Below are positions 31,576 to 41,270 of a stretch of 43,260 nucleotides of DNA, piece by piece (positions within the stretch are counted from its first letter, which is position 1; each line of letters begins with the position of its first letter). The translations under genes and the position numbers were made by a program. A model generated the notes under the pieces. It had not been told where the DNA came from. It saw nothing but the letters and a program-made list of their open reading frames with translations, and did not search any database. This DNA comes from Fragilaria crotonensis (lineage: Eukaryota > Bacillariophyta > Fragilariophyceae > Fragilariales > Fragilariaceae), in assembly GCA_022925895.1 (NCBI GenBank), contig JAKSYS010000537.1, forward strand, positions 1-43,260, written 5' to 3'.

Positions 31576-33043
31576 TCTAAACGCCCGGGGGGGTTTCTTT
31601 AATTAACGACAAATCTGTCTTTTTTTAAAGATGGCAATTTTCGTACGTTTTGCAAGACGGTCGATGTACATTTCATACCATCCATAACACGAAATTCGAC
31701 ATCGACAATGGCCAATTGCCGTCATCAATAGAATCATACATCTAGTCTAAGATTCATGAAGTAGCAATTGTCATCTACTCATTATTGCCTGTAGAAGGAC
31801 TCTATTTGGGTAGAAATGCATAACTTTCCTTTTTGATGCGGCAAATCCATTTTTGTTGTACTGCACTCAAAAGCATTTTGCACCGAGAGCACAAGCATGC
31901 TATTAAACACATGCAAGCTCTGCATTGGCCTTGTAAAGACCAATGGAAGTGATGTCACCAAGCAGTGTTCTCTTCCTTTACTTTGTTGCGGTGAGGTGAC
32001 CTAGTACTTGAGCTCTTGGAGTGCAGATCGGTCAAAAATCATATGACTCAGCCATGCCCTCCTTGCTGGCATTGTTAATTGGCTTCACCGAATCCAGCAA
32101 TCTGCTGCTGTTGTTTATGAGTTCTTCAGCATTCAATGTGTTAAAAACTCTTTTTCCTCTCCACCTGCCGCTGTAGACTGTTGTTGTCGCTCCGGTCTGC
32201 ATTGGTTGTATCCAAATTTGAGTCATTCTCCTCGAAACATTGCTATCTCACATCTATCACATTATCATCTTCAACAGCCTTCCTTGTTACACCACATCAG
32301 TCTCTTAGTGATAAGAGACGGGTTTGAGCAGCAGTGCTGCTTTCTTGCTGTATTGAATGACTCCACGAGCCCCGGAGGGGAACTTTTTGTCTTGCTTCCA
32401 GTGCAAAGACTGCACTTAGCAACGAACATCATGTTCGTTGCTTCAACCGATGCACCAAAAGAAGGTCTCGGATCATTTGCTTGGACTCTGGCATGGTCAA
32501 CACAAGGTTCCGCAACGAAGGAAGTGAGAAATGGGGTGCTGATGAGACAGTGGCACGCGATGAAAAACTCCTGATAAATTTGTTCTCACAACTCAACAAC
32601 AAACAAAAGTTAGAGATTCACACCAGTGACTTACCTAACATTTAAACAACGCTCAAGACCATTGCACTTCAGTGTTTTGCCTCAATCGCAGTGGAAGATG
32701 ATGAAGTCAATGCGTTAATAGAGGCCTCAGATGACATGATTTTGTGTGGCCTGCGTAGGTCGTGTACTATACATCCGGGGAAACCGTGTTATTTTTCCAC
32801 TATAAAAACCCGTGAAAAATTGGCTCCAGTTTTACATTCATGAACATAGGTCAGGAACTATCGCCTACTAAGACACCCCCGTTTGGCCCATGAGGTTTAA
32901 CTCAATGGAGAACACGTTTGCAGTGTTAATTTTGACGTATAAGGTCTTTTGACGAAGTTGAGTAAGGGCCAAAATCAATCTTTAATTAAAGATTTTGCCA
33001 GTGGGCCATCTTTAATTAAATACAACGGGCGTTTAGACACTAG
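31570..33043. mobile_element. MITE-like element Y, relative of W, with CTAG ends
   Basis: A 1,474-bp block with perfect 18-bp inverted ends, CTAGTGTCTAAACGCCCG at 31570-31587 and its inverse at 33026-33043. Only one base differs from the ends of W. The subterminal TTTAATTAA motifs and the sequence around TTTTCGTACGTTTTGCAAGACG near 31639 also match W (29340-29362), so W and Y belong to one family. A plus-strand frame of 122 codons (32206-32574) has no recognisable domain. It sits inside the right terminal repeat of T1. Confidence 0.83.
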
Positions 33044-33069
33044 TGCAGTTGCAACCCGTTTGGAGCTAG

Positions 33070-33451
33070 TATGTGCGTTGAGCGTAGACATTAGACATAT
33101 TAACGACATCACTTATCACGCACATCATGCTGTATGTACTCGTACTGGTACCGTAACTGTTACTACTGTACTCTCACCCCACACCTTCCTGCTTCCCCAC
33201 CATACGACTAGTACATATCATACCAGAATTACTCCCATACACAGGGAATGGAGGCTGGCGGGATGGACCAGCACGCGTTACTGTTCGCATATATAAGTTA
33301 TGCACGAGTGTAAATAAATCATATGTTTCTAATTTACCTACTGAGTACAGACCGTGTACTTTCTACCGTACCATACACCGTACACGGCTACATTGCACTC
33401 GGTACATATCATAAGTCCTTGCCAATCAGAATTTAAGTAGAACGCACGGTC
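33070..33451. other. Intergenic region upstream of the LRR gene
   Basis: No gene is supported. It contains several GTAC-rich short repeats and must include the promoter of the gene at 33452. Confidence 0.5.
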
Positions 33452-34810
33452 ATGAGACGCTCCAGCTTGCAGAATCTACTAATAGTAGCAGTATGGGCCT
33501 ATTGCCTATTGTCATCAAAATCAACACCTGATCTAGTCGTACGGGAGGAAAAGTGTCCTTTTGCGGCAATCCGAACTCTCAAACCGACAACAATGGCCTG
33601 TGCCCTGGGAAGAAAAGTGAGAACTGGTTTGATCTCTCAACATTTGGATCTCCTCTCCAGTGATAACCCAAAGATGAAGACACTTCGCTTGTCGTTACCC
33701 GAGGTCGAACACGATTTGCTTCGAGCGTACATGAGGACTGTTCGTGACCATAAATACTTGGAAGACCTTTGGCTTGATGGGGATGACATAGAAATCGATA
33801 TTGCCCACTCCTTGGCAACGTCTCTGCGCGTCAACACTAATCTACGGATTCTGAGGCTTCGCAAATGCCCGATCAATGGTTACGGTGCATCAACAATATT
33901 CGATGCCATTCGTGACAGCAAAACCCTCGAAGAGCTCTACTTGGAACGTAATGACATTTGCGATTACGCCGTCAAGTCCCTCTGCTCCATGATTCGCTGC
34001 AATAAGTCCCTCAAGGTATTGTGCATTGACGACAATCCGATAGGAGCCTATTGCATGCGTAGTGTCTGTGAAGCGCTGCGTCAGAACACGAGCCTGGAAG
34101 TACTGAATTTGCACCGAGGGTGTATTGGTGGACCACTCTATGCAGAGGCGATCGGACGGATGGTCTTACGCAACAAGACTTTGAAACGATTGCATTTAAT
34201 GAATACAAAACTGAGGTCGAGTGATATTGTGATCTTGGCGAAGCATTTGGAACAAAACAAAACGCTGGAGCATCTAGTCGTGGTGGGGTCACGAATCGGT
34301 GTAGACGCTGGGATTGCATTGGGCGAACTTGCGAAGCGCACCAAAACGTTGAAAGGACTGCGCTTATGTGGAAATAGCTTGAAAGATGAAGGGTTTATCG
34401 CAATTTTGGAGGGAGTGAAACTGAACAAGAGTCTAACCGGATTCCGCGTGATGATGAATACTCTGACAAACATAGGTGTGCAAGCCTTGGTTGACGCTGC
34501 GGTCAATCATCCCATACTGCGAGAAATTGACGTATCTTGCAACCGCATCAAGGAAAGTGGAGGAAAGATGCTGGTTGATTTGTTGGAGCGAAACGACCGC
34601 ATCGTCACCCTCGGAATGTATGGAAATGATATAGGTTTGCAACTGGAGATGATTTCGTACTGGCAACGTTTGAACGAAGCTGGTCGCAGGTTGGTCAAAG
34701 TTCCTAATCTTTCAAGAAATGAATTCTTTGACCTGCTCGTCAAGCATAAATCGGAAACGGACGTAATATTTTTCTTCCTGCGCGCGAGGCCAGATATGAT
34801 GAACGTTTGA
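33452..34810 (+). CDS. Leucine-rich repeat protein (ribonuclease-inhibitor type) with a leader
   Basis: An intact single exon of 452 residues. The N-terminus has a hydrophobic stretch after MRRSS (LQNLLIVAVWAYCLLSS, about 6-22) that looks like a signal peptide or anchor. From about residue 100 to 390 there are repeated LRR units of about 28 residues: LEDLWLDGDDI, LRILRLRKCPINGYGA, LEELYLERNDICDYAV, LKVLCIDDNPIGAYC, LEVLNLHRGCIGG, LKRLHLMNTKLRSSD, LKGLRLCGNSLKDEG, LREIDVSCNRIKESG. This spacing is the RI/NLRC3 type, which serves as a protein-binding scaffold. No NACHT, kinase or F-box domain is visible. The partner is unknown. The C-terminal 60 residues are outside the repeats and basic to hydrophobic. 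Confidence 0.88.
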   Translation: MRRSSLQNLLIVAVWAYCLLSSKSTPDLVVREEKCPFAAIRTLKPTTMACALGRKVRTGLISQHLDLLSSDNPKMKTLRLSLPEVEHDLLRAYMRTVRDHKYLEDLWLDGDDIEIDIAHSLATSLRVNTNLRILRLRKCPINGYGASTIFDAIRDSKTLEELYLERNDICDYAVKSLCSMIRCNKSLKVLCIDDNPIGAYCMRSVCEALRQNTSLEVLNLHRGCIGGPLYAEAIGRMVLRNKTLKRLHLMNTKLRSSDIVILAKHLEQNKTLEHLVVVGSRIGVDAGIALGELAKRTKTLKGLRLCGNSLKDEGFIAILEGVKLNKSLTGFRVMMNTLTNIGVQALVDAAVNHPILREIDVSCNRIKESGGKMLVDLLERNDRIVTLGMYGNDIGLQLEMISYWQRLNEAGRRLVKVPNLSRNEFFDLLVKHKSETDVIFFFLRARPDMMNV

Positions 34811-35908
34811 AAATATCGAAGCAGTCGAGTCTCCTTAGTACGAGGTACCTGGAATTTTCAACACTGCACTACCGGTAGAAAAACTGGTGTTGGCGGTGCG
34901 TGTTTGATCTTGTGTTGTTCACCATGTCCCATAGGTTCTAGAACGATGAAGTTCTCTGAATCCTATTACACTGTGATGTGGTGGAGTCACCATGCACACA
35001 GCATGTCGCGGTTGTCCGTATCCTGGTCGTGAATCAAAGCGGGAATTATGGGGATTGTAGGTAGCTGGCGGAGAACGCAACGTGTCCTGTCAATTGTTCA
35101 TGTAGGATGTATACTGCATGCATAGACTGTACTCTTAGTAGACTATAGACTATAGCGATTGTTTGCATAGACATCAGAGACAATAGGATTCTGGCTGTTG
35201 TAGTAAAGATCATTATAGTGTGTTATAGACCATAGATTATAGATTATTGTTGACTCTCGAATTAAGACTAATGCTGCTATAGACCACAGACCGAATGAAA
35301 CATTCAATGTATACACAGTATAGTCGTACAGTACTAGTGTAGTGCATCATTATCTGAACTGCGTACTTGTACTCCAGTAGAAAGAGGTCTGTGTGGTCTG
35401 TGGTCAATTCGCGCAGTGTTCTAAGCTCAGTTTTGCCGTCAATTGAGAGTAAAACACCGAAGTACTAGTACTAGTACTAGTACTGTATTTCCGATACCGA
35501 AATGTGCGTATGTACGTGGGTTTCGGCTTAGAACGTCAGACTGTGGTCCTCCCATGCTACCAGGTACCAGGTACAGTATAGCCTGATGGACAGTTGTCTG
35601 TTGTCTGTGCTTCCGAACAAGTTGAAAGATGGCGCAGGCGCTTGCGCGCAGCGCACAGCGCATCGGCGATATGGTCCAGGCTCAAGGCTGACCAATTATA
35701 TGGCATTGGGAAAAACGCTGCTTTATTGTAGTCGACCCCGAAGGGTTTCATTACAAAGTACTGGTGTTGAACCATTTCATATTTCAACAACAGATTGACT
35801 TGTGCTCACTTCACACGTGCTTCGTTGGGGTGTTTCTGGCTTCTCTCGTTGCGATTTTTTTATCCAAGAAAGTCTTTTCGGAATAGCACATCATCGGTAT
35901 CTGCCAAA
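34811..35908. other. Intergenic region with short tandem repeats
   Basis: No gene is supported in 1.1 kb. It holds CTAGTA repeats at about 35461-35484, and TATAGACTATAGA-type repeats around 35140-35250. The 3' end of the LRR transcript and the promoter of CDC16 lie here. Confidence 0.55.
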
Positions 35909-38055
35909 ATGTCGGGTATACCTGGTCGATCTCCCTTTCCCAATCGCAATCGACGACGACTGGAACTGGATGAATCTCACTCCAGCTTTGCTTCAACTCC
36001 TGGCTCCTTCTTGATCGGAAATAGTTTCGCTCGTTCTCCCTCCTCTTACATTTCACCCACGTCTCGGAAACCGCCTCGTCTCTTCTTCGAGTCCACAACT
36101 GCTGCGACAACAGCGAGTCAACATCATGGTACAAATACTCCCTCCAACGCTACAACGGCGGAAACACAATCAACAGCCATGGATTTGAATCAAATTCGAA
36201 ACCTTGCGAAACACGCGTTGGGAACTGCGACGTCCACATCCTCTCCTGAAATGGCTGTATTCTATGCCTCGATTCTGTTTGCAAAGACGCAGAGCATGGA
36301 TGATGCGTACTTTATGCTTCGACTTTGCACCGTAATGGGAACATCGACGTGCAGTGCGAGTGCTTGAAGACTCTCTCGATCAAAATTTGGAAGCTGTTTT
36401 ACTGGCGAGTCAGTGCCTGGCTGAATTGGGTGAATGGCAGGAAGCTTCCCAGTTGTTATGAAGCGTCACGACTGCCGCATTCTCCGATTATGCTTCTCGA
36501 TGATGACGAAGCAGGATGGGAGGAACTGGCAAAGCTCTCGCAACCATCCTCCCCGACAGCCGGTGAGATTCATGTCGTCGCGAGGTTAGCACTCTGGCGT
36601 GCAAAGTGCTACGATGCTACGTCGCATCCACCTCGTGCCAAACTGTTCTGGAAAGGGCGTTGCAGTTGGACTATCAATGTGTCGCGGCTTTGGATTCGTT
36701 GTTGGATCGAAATCTCATAACAGCCGATGACAGCGTCGCTCTTGTTGAATCGCTTCCGATTCCACCTTCGATGGATTGGCTGAAACAGCTTTATTTGGCT
36801 CGGCTACCAGTCATTGTTACTGCGTCCAAGTCGTCAGAGGTAGACAATGAGAACCAACCGCCGTCATTCATGAATGGCCATGACGCTTCATCCATTCAAA
36901 TGTCCACTTCAATGTCGTTAAGTAGTCGAGAAGGCGATGTATTGCCATCAAGCATCAGCAGGGTTGATGACGCTTTGCATCAACTTTGCCACGTTCATCA
37001 ATTGGACCAAGCTCCCGAAGTCTTGGCGCTTGCCGCCATTAGAGCATACCGTCGTTATGACTTGCAGACTGCCTTCAACTTTTGTCAAGAGCTGATTCGT
37101 ATCGACCCTCTGACTTCAAAGGCGGCTTTTGTTCATGCCGCCACGCTTCTGGCTCTCAATTACAAACGACTGTTGTTCGTCTTAGCCCACGAATGGGTGA
37201 AAGCTAGTCCGCAGTCGGCAAAGAGTTGGTTTGCTGTCGGATGCTATTATTACTGCTGCAAACGCTACCATGTCGCGCAACAGCACTTTTTGCGCGCGAC
37301 TCGTCTTGATCCACTTTGTACGGACGCCTGGATTGCCTTTGGATGTTCGTTTGCCGCTTGTGATGAATCAGATCAAGCCTTGGCTTCTTTCCGGGCCGCT
37401 CAACGGCTGGCGCCCGCCGAATCTTCCGCATTACTGTACATGGGAATGGAATACGTCCGTACCAATCATTTGGTATTGGCACAGCATGCCTTGCGAGCAG
37501 CTCTGCCAGGTGGGGATCCGTTATGCTGGCATGAAATGGGGGTGGTGCACTTTGCGAAGAAGGAATACGATGACGCCATTTCGTGGTTTCGAAAGGCCCT
37601 CTTTGCAGTCGTCCAGTTGGAAAAGTCTGGTCATGAGAGCGAAAGTCCCATTGAATTGATACAGAATCAATATTGGGAACCAACCCTATTCAATCTGGGA
37701 CATGCCTATCGTAAAACGATGCAATATGACCTCGCTTTGAAGTGCTACGAGCAGTGCTTGGTGCTGCTACCAGACAATCCATCTGCGCGTGGCGCCGTTG
37801 GTTTCACCAAGCATCTGCAGTCCAACCTTGAGGAGGCGATTGATTCCTACCATCAAGCATTGGCTATGAAAGGCGAAGATGCTTTCTGTTTGGAGATGTT
37901 GTCGCGGGCGCTGGAAGAATCTCTCTTCCATGCCAGTCCACGGTAGTAGTGGTACAACAAGGTTTAATTCGCAGTCGCAGCGCGGGCGAATCAATCCGTT
38001 TGGATTGGGCAGTGATGACGACGACGATGATGATGTCGACATGAACTTCGGGTAG
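35909..38055 (+). CDS. CDC16: Anaphase-promoting complex subunit CDC16/APC6 (frame broken as written)
   Basis: A TPR subunit of the APC/C ubiquitin ligase, which triggers anaphase and mitotic exit. It starts MSGIPGRSPFPNRNRRRLEL with a Ser/Thr-rich leader. The CDC16 N-terminal helices follow (EMAVFYASILFAKTQ, EHRRAVRVLEDS, AVLLASQCLAELGEWQEASQLL). The long intact frame 36606-37946 contains the TPR core: SWFAVGCYYYCCKRYHVAQQHF, RATRLDPLCTDAWIAFGCSF, LLYMGMEYVRTNH, WHEMGVVHFAKKEYDDAISWF, NLGHAYRKTMQYDLALKCYE. The frame changes near 36311 (T run), 36337 (G run), 36458, 36640 (A run) and 37928 (C run). Past the last one, a Ser/Asp-rich tail runs to TAG at 38053-38055; without that shift the frame stops at 37946. 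Assembly error is more likely than loss of an essential gene. Confidence 0.85.
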
Positions 38056-38578
38056 GGGGGGTGGGTAATGTGGATAGTAGTAACTCATGGTACTAACTCC
38101 AAGCCTAAAGTAATTATGCAGTACTACACCAAAATTTCAAACGCTCCTCGGCGCAAAGTCAGAGAATGGATGCAATCTAAAAGATACCATGAGCAACTTT
38201 TTAATTGCCTTTCTGAAAGTAAACCATCGTCGAGGATCTTGCTAAATTCGCATATCGTCAGGTCCATAGGTCACGACACCTGACTTATTGCATCGTCCGT
38301 CTCTTGTTTTTGGCCTTGCTTCTTTCATGAATCTCACCCTGCTACCCATTTCATGCCCTGACAGGACCAACCACTAACCTGTACAGACACAGCGCCCTAG
38401 AACCGACAAATACATGGTAAAGGTTTTCGGAATAAACCTTGACTCTACCCTCGAAAATCTAAAGGATATCCTCAACTCAATCCAGGAATCTTCACTCCAC
38501 ATATTAGACATGCACCGTGACGTATCAATCAGTACGCAACGAGACGCAAGCAGGCGGCGTCTCGAATAATCGGGAGCC
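38056..38578. other. Intergenic region between convergent genes
   Basis: Between the 3' ends of CDC16 and the vWA gene. No reading frame is supported; it must contain both 3' untranslated regions. Confidence 0.5.
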
Positions 38579-39796
38579 TTAAAGAATGGTACAAGCGCAC
38601 CCACCATCCCCATACTTCTTGTTCAGCTCCTGCATATCGATCCAGGGAGCCATCTTCTTTGTGACTGGATTCCACGTCAACTTTTCCATTTTCAAGATAC
38701 CTTCAATGCCGTGAGAGAATCCCAGCCAATCGATCGAAGGATCTGGAATGCCATCCAGGTCGCCAAGCAGAACCTGCAAAAATTCTCTGACTTCACTCTT
38801 TGTCAAGGGTCTCTCATCAATAATATCAAAAACGCGATGATGAAACCCCATCTCGCGACATCGATGAAGTGGTAGGCCATAGTTGAGCCACTTGTTATGT
38901 TCAATGACCTCCAACGCTTCGGCGCACACATCGTCGAGCACATCAATGCTGAGCTCCAGTTGATCATCGAGACTGTTGTAGAATTCAACAACATCGTCAT
39001 CATCAGTACAAAGTCGAATCACAAGCCATATCGGGAGGCCCTCCAGTGATTTCAGAGCTTCGACATACAACCTTTGTTGGTAATCACCACCCTGTCCAAA
39101 TTCGTCCGTTGGCAATCCATCTGTGGCGACGACAATGACACACTTGGCTCCGGTTTCAATCAACGCAGGAGCCATGGCCTTGACTTGATCGTGAATTCTG
39201 TGAATGTGAGCGGTTAATGGTGTCCCACCGCCGGGACTAGTTTTATGAAGCACTTGAATCGCGTCATGTGCCGTAAGTGGCAAAGTGTCGGTGGTTCGCC
39301 AGTGTTCAGTAGAAGCAGCGGCCACGACAAAGTTCTGTGGACCAGCTTGAGAACCTGGAGGGTTCATGAGACGGAAGCATGTTGGTGCCTGCAATAGATC
39401 AGCCACCTTGACATGGTATTTAACAGTCTCGCAGAGTTCTTCCCATCGCGTCCCAGCAACAATCACCACTTTCGAGGACGAGGTTGTTTCGACGATGCGT
39501 TGGCCATCAGGAGTTCGCATGGATCCAGAGTTGTCGACGACCCAAATACGGTAAGGAAGGCTTGATTGTTCTTGGTCATGGCAACTGCAAGACCATTCGT
39601 AAATCCTTGTTGCACTAGTTGGGCAACAGCTTCTCTCGTCTCTGCTTGGGAATCCAGTCGTTCCCTGCGATTGGAAGTTCGTCGACATTTCTGGCGCAGA
39701 AGTCACGAAAGGGACAGCAGTGGCAAAGGGATGATCATTGGTTGTCATGGTAAAAGTCGCTGTGCTTGTACTGATATTAATGTTCTTGATGTTCAT
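38579..39796 (-). CDS. von Willebrand factor A-domain protein with C-terminal CaaX box
   Basis: An intact single exon. From the ATG at 39796 it is 405 residues. The frame is open to 39877, but that extra part is translated from a GCGTGATC-type repeat, so it is less likely to be coding; an ATG at 39748 is also possible. The vWA domain shows the metal-ion site IWVVDNSGSM (about residues 84-93), a threonine in GGGTPLTAH and the third element VVATDGLPTDEF. A cysteine-rich stretch (SCCPTS, CSCH) precedes it. The last four residues are CTIL, a CaaX box ending in Leu, which predicts geranylgeranylation and membrane attachment (inference). The residues after the vWA domain (about 305-375) contain LNYGLPLHRCREMGFHHRVFD and a conserved-looking acidic stretch. 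Specific function unknown. Confidence 0.85.
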   Translation of the reverse strand: MNIKNINISTSTATFTMTTNDHPFATAVPFVTSAPEMSTNFQSQGTTGFPSRDERSCCPTSATRIYEWSCSCHDQEQSSLPYRIWVVDNSGSMRTPDGQRIVETTSSSKVVIVAGTRWEELCETVKYHVKVADLLQAPTCFRLMNPPGSQAGPQNFVVAAASTEHWRTTDTLPLTAHDAIQVLHKTSPGGGTPLTAHIHRIHDQVKAMAPALIETGAKCVIVVATDGLPTDEFGQGGDYQQRLYVEALKSLEGLPIWLVIRLCTDDDDVVEFYNSLDDQLELSIDVLDDVCAEALEVIEHNKWLNYGLPLHRCREMGFHHRVFDIIDERPLTKSEVREFLQVLLGDLDGIPDPSIDWLGFSHGIEGILKMEKLTWNPVTKKMAPWIDMQELNKKYGDGGCACTIL

Positions 39797-40036
39797 CTTG
39801 ATCTGTGCATCACATCCGTGATCGCGTGATTGCGTGATCCGCGTGATCCGCGTGTGCGTGAGGTACATACAGTACATCAGTACACGTATGATGCAAGATC
39901 AAAGCTCAATCACGTCAAATTATCCCTTATCCTTATATCCCGCTTTGCACTGTAGAAATTTCTCCGCTCTCCTCCTCCATCGAAGTCATGCTCTCTTGTG
40001 TAGATTGGGTTCATTTTGCTCCAAATCCGCCATCAG
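39797..40036. promoter_or_regulatory. Divergent promoter region between the vWA gene and TAP42
   Basis: About 240 bp separate the start codons. Short repeats of GCGTGATC occur at about 39819-39861. The shared position suggests a bidirectional promoter; no specific element can be named. Confidence 0.4.
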
Positions 40037-41075
40037 ATGTCAGAAAGCAATCTCTCTATCGCATCTCGCTATCGAGAGACAGTTCCGTTGGTGCAGTCTA
40101 ATCCACAAGAAGCTGTTGAAAAATTGGAAGGGATCCAAACAGAGGTGGCAGCAGTAGCACTCTTCTCCTCCAATGAAACGATCGATGACGTCTCAACGTC
40201 ATCACTAGCACTACTTTCCTTGGATCATCACATCGCTCTGGCATACGCGGCGGTGCCTACTACAAATGCGAAAGAAAGAAAAACAAACTTGACGCAAGCT
40301 ATGAATCACTTTTCTTGCTTCCTGGAACGGCTCGATCAGTTGGAAGTGCTTCCTGACGATCGAAAGAAAGAATTCGTTGACCTCTTGCAGACAAATCTTG
40401 ACGAACCCTCAACCTTCCCTTCCGTCAATCGCGATGAAAAATTCAGCGTTTTCGATACAAGCAACAAATCCAACAACAGGTGGATCAATTGCAATCTGTG
40501 AGGATCGTCGGAATCGCTTGGGACTGAAAGACGACGAAATGGATGGCTACGATGATGATGCCTTGGTACGGACGTTGGCCGTCAACACTTTGTTACTACA
40601 CTCAACAGAAGCGATTGAAGAATGGCATCAGGCGATTCGAGAAATGCCAATGATTGAAATGCGTCTGAAAATGGAAGAGCAGCGCGCAGAAGGGGATCCA
40701 CGAAGAAATGCTGCGGCGTTGTCGCACCCTCCACCACCCAACCAGGGTTTGCAGCTGACGCATATTACAAAGGACACCATGACGGGACAATTAAATATAC
40801 GAAAGGAAGAGATTCGGTCTCAAGTTTTCCGGCCTGGTTGGAATCAACCGACCATGTCGTTGGAAGAATTGGGAGAACGGTGCGAGAGGCCATGGCACGA
40901 GAGGAACGCCAAGGTGGCCGAGGCTCAGCAAAAGAACGACCCGCGACGTTATGATCAACTGGTAAAGGATGAAATGGAAGACAATGCTGAGCTGGTCGAT
41001 GCGAGTGCCGCGCTTGATCGGGCGTGGGATGATTGGAGAGCGGAGAATCCAAAGGGAGTGGAAACAAATGGGTGA
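40037..41075 (+). CDS. TAP42: TAP42/IGBP1-like PP2A regulator (frame broken as written)
   Basis: TAP42/IGBP1 binds catalytic subunits of PP2A-type phosphatases and acts in TOR signalling. The start ATG at 40037 gives MSESNLSIASRYRETVPLV. The N-terminal helical domain has LALLSLDHHIALAYAAV and NHFSCFLERLDQLEVL. The family signature, a basic helix after NRDEK, is visible in the next frame (IQRFRYKQQIQQQVDQLQS). The C-terminal part 40500-41075 shows EEWHQAIREMPMIEMRLKM, GLQLTHI and RSQVFRPGWNQPTMSLEELGE, and ends with RAWDDWRAENPKG. The two frame changes are at an A5 run (40437-40441) and a G3 run (40520-40522). One more base in each would give a continuous frame, so assembly error is likely. 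Convergent with UBLCP1, 195 bp away. Confidence 0.86.
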
Positions 41076-41270
41076 TCGCGGTGACCGAAATTTTGAAGTT
41101 ACGATGAAATGCGTCTACGTAGTCGCGGTGTGTTGCGCAAGTGAAAAGCAAGAGTCTTTGGCAGGTCGTCGAATGTATCCAATTCTATTGTTCGCTCTAC
41201 TTCAAAACACGAACACCGCACACCGACATTGATGCTATGTCATAAGTTATGTACAACGTTGCATCCACTC

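Larger units (their letters stand above)
25721..33069. mobile_element. Outer TIR (fold-back-like) DNA element T1, flanked by CTAG
   Basis: The left end is CTAG then CTCCAAACGGGTTGCAA (25721-25741). The right end is the exact inverse, TTGCAACCCGTTTGGAG then CTAG (33049-33069). The repeat continues inward for about 70 further bases on the left (25742-25815). On the right it continues at 30112-30040, after two inserted elements. Internally the element is nearly symmetrical: a degenerate gene reads inward from each end (25894-27240 plus, 29215-28096 minus) around a centre of about 0.85 kb. I recognise no transposase. Which superfamily it belongs to is unknown; the CTAG flanks are seen, their role as a 4-bp target duplication is inferred. 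Confidence 0.72.

Noticed and set aside
35909..38055. Introns as the explanation for the CDC16 frame changes
   Set aside because: The protein match continues within a few codons on both sides of each change, leaving no room for an intron.
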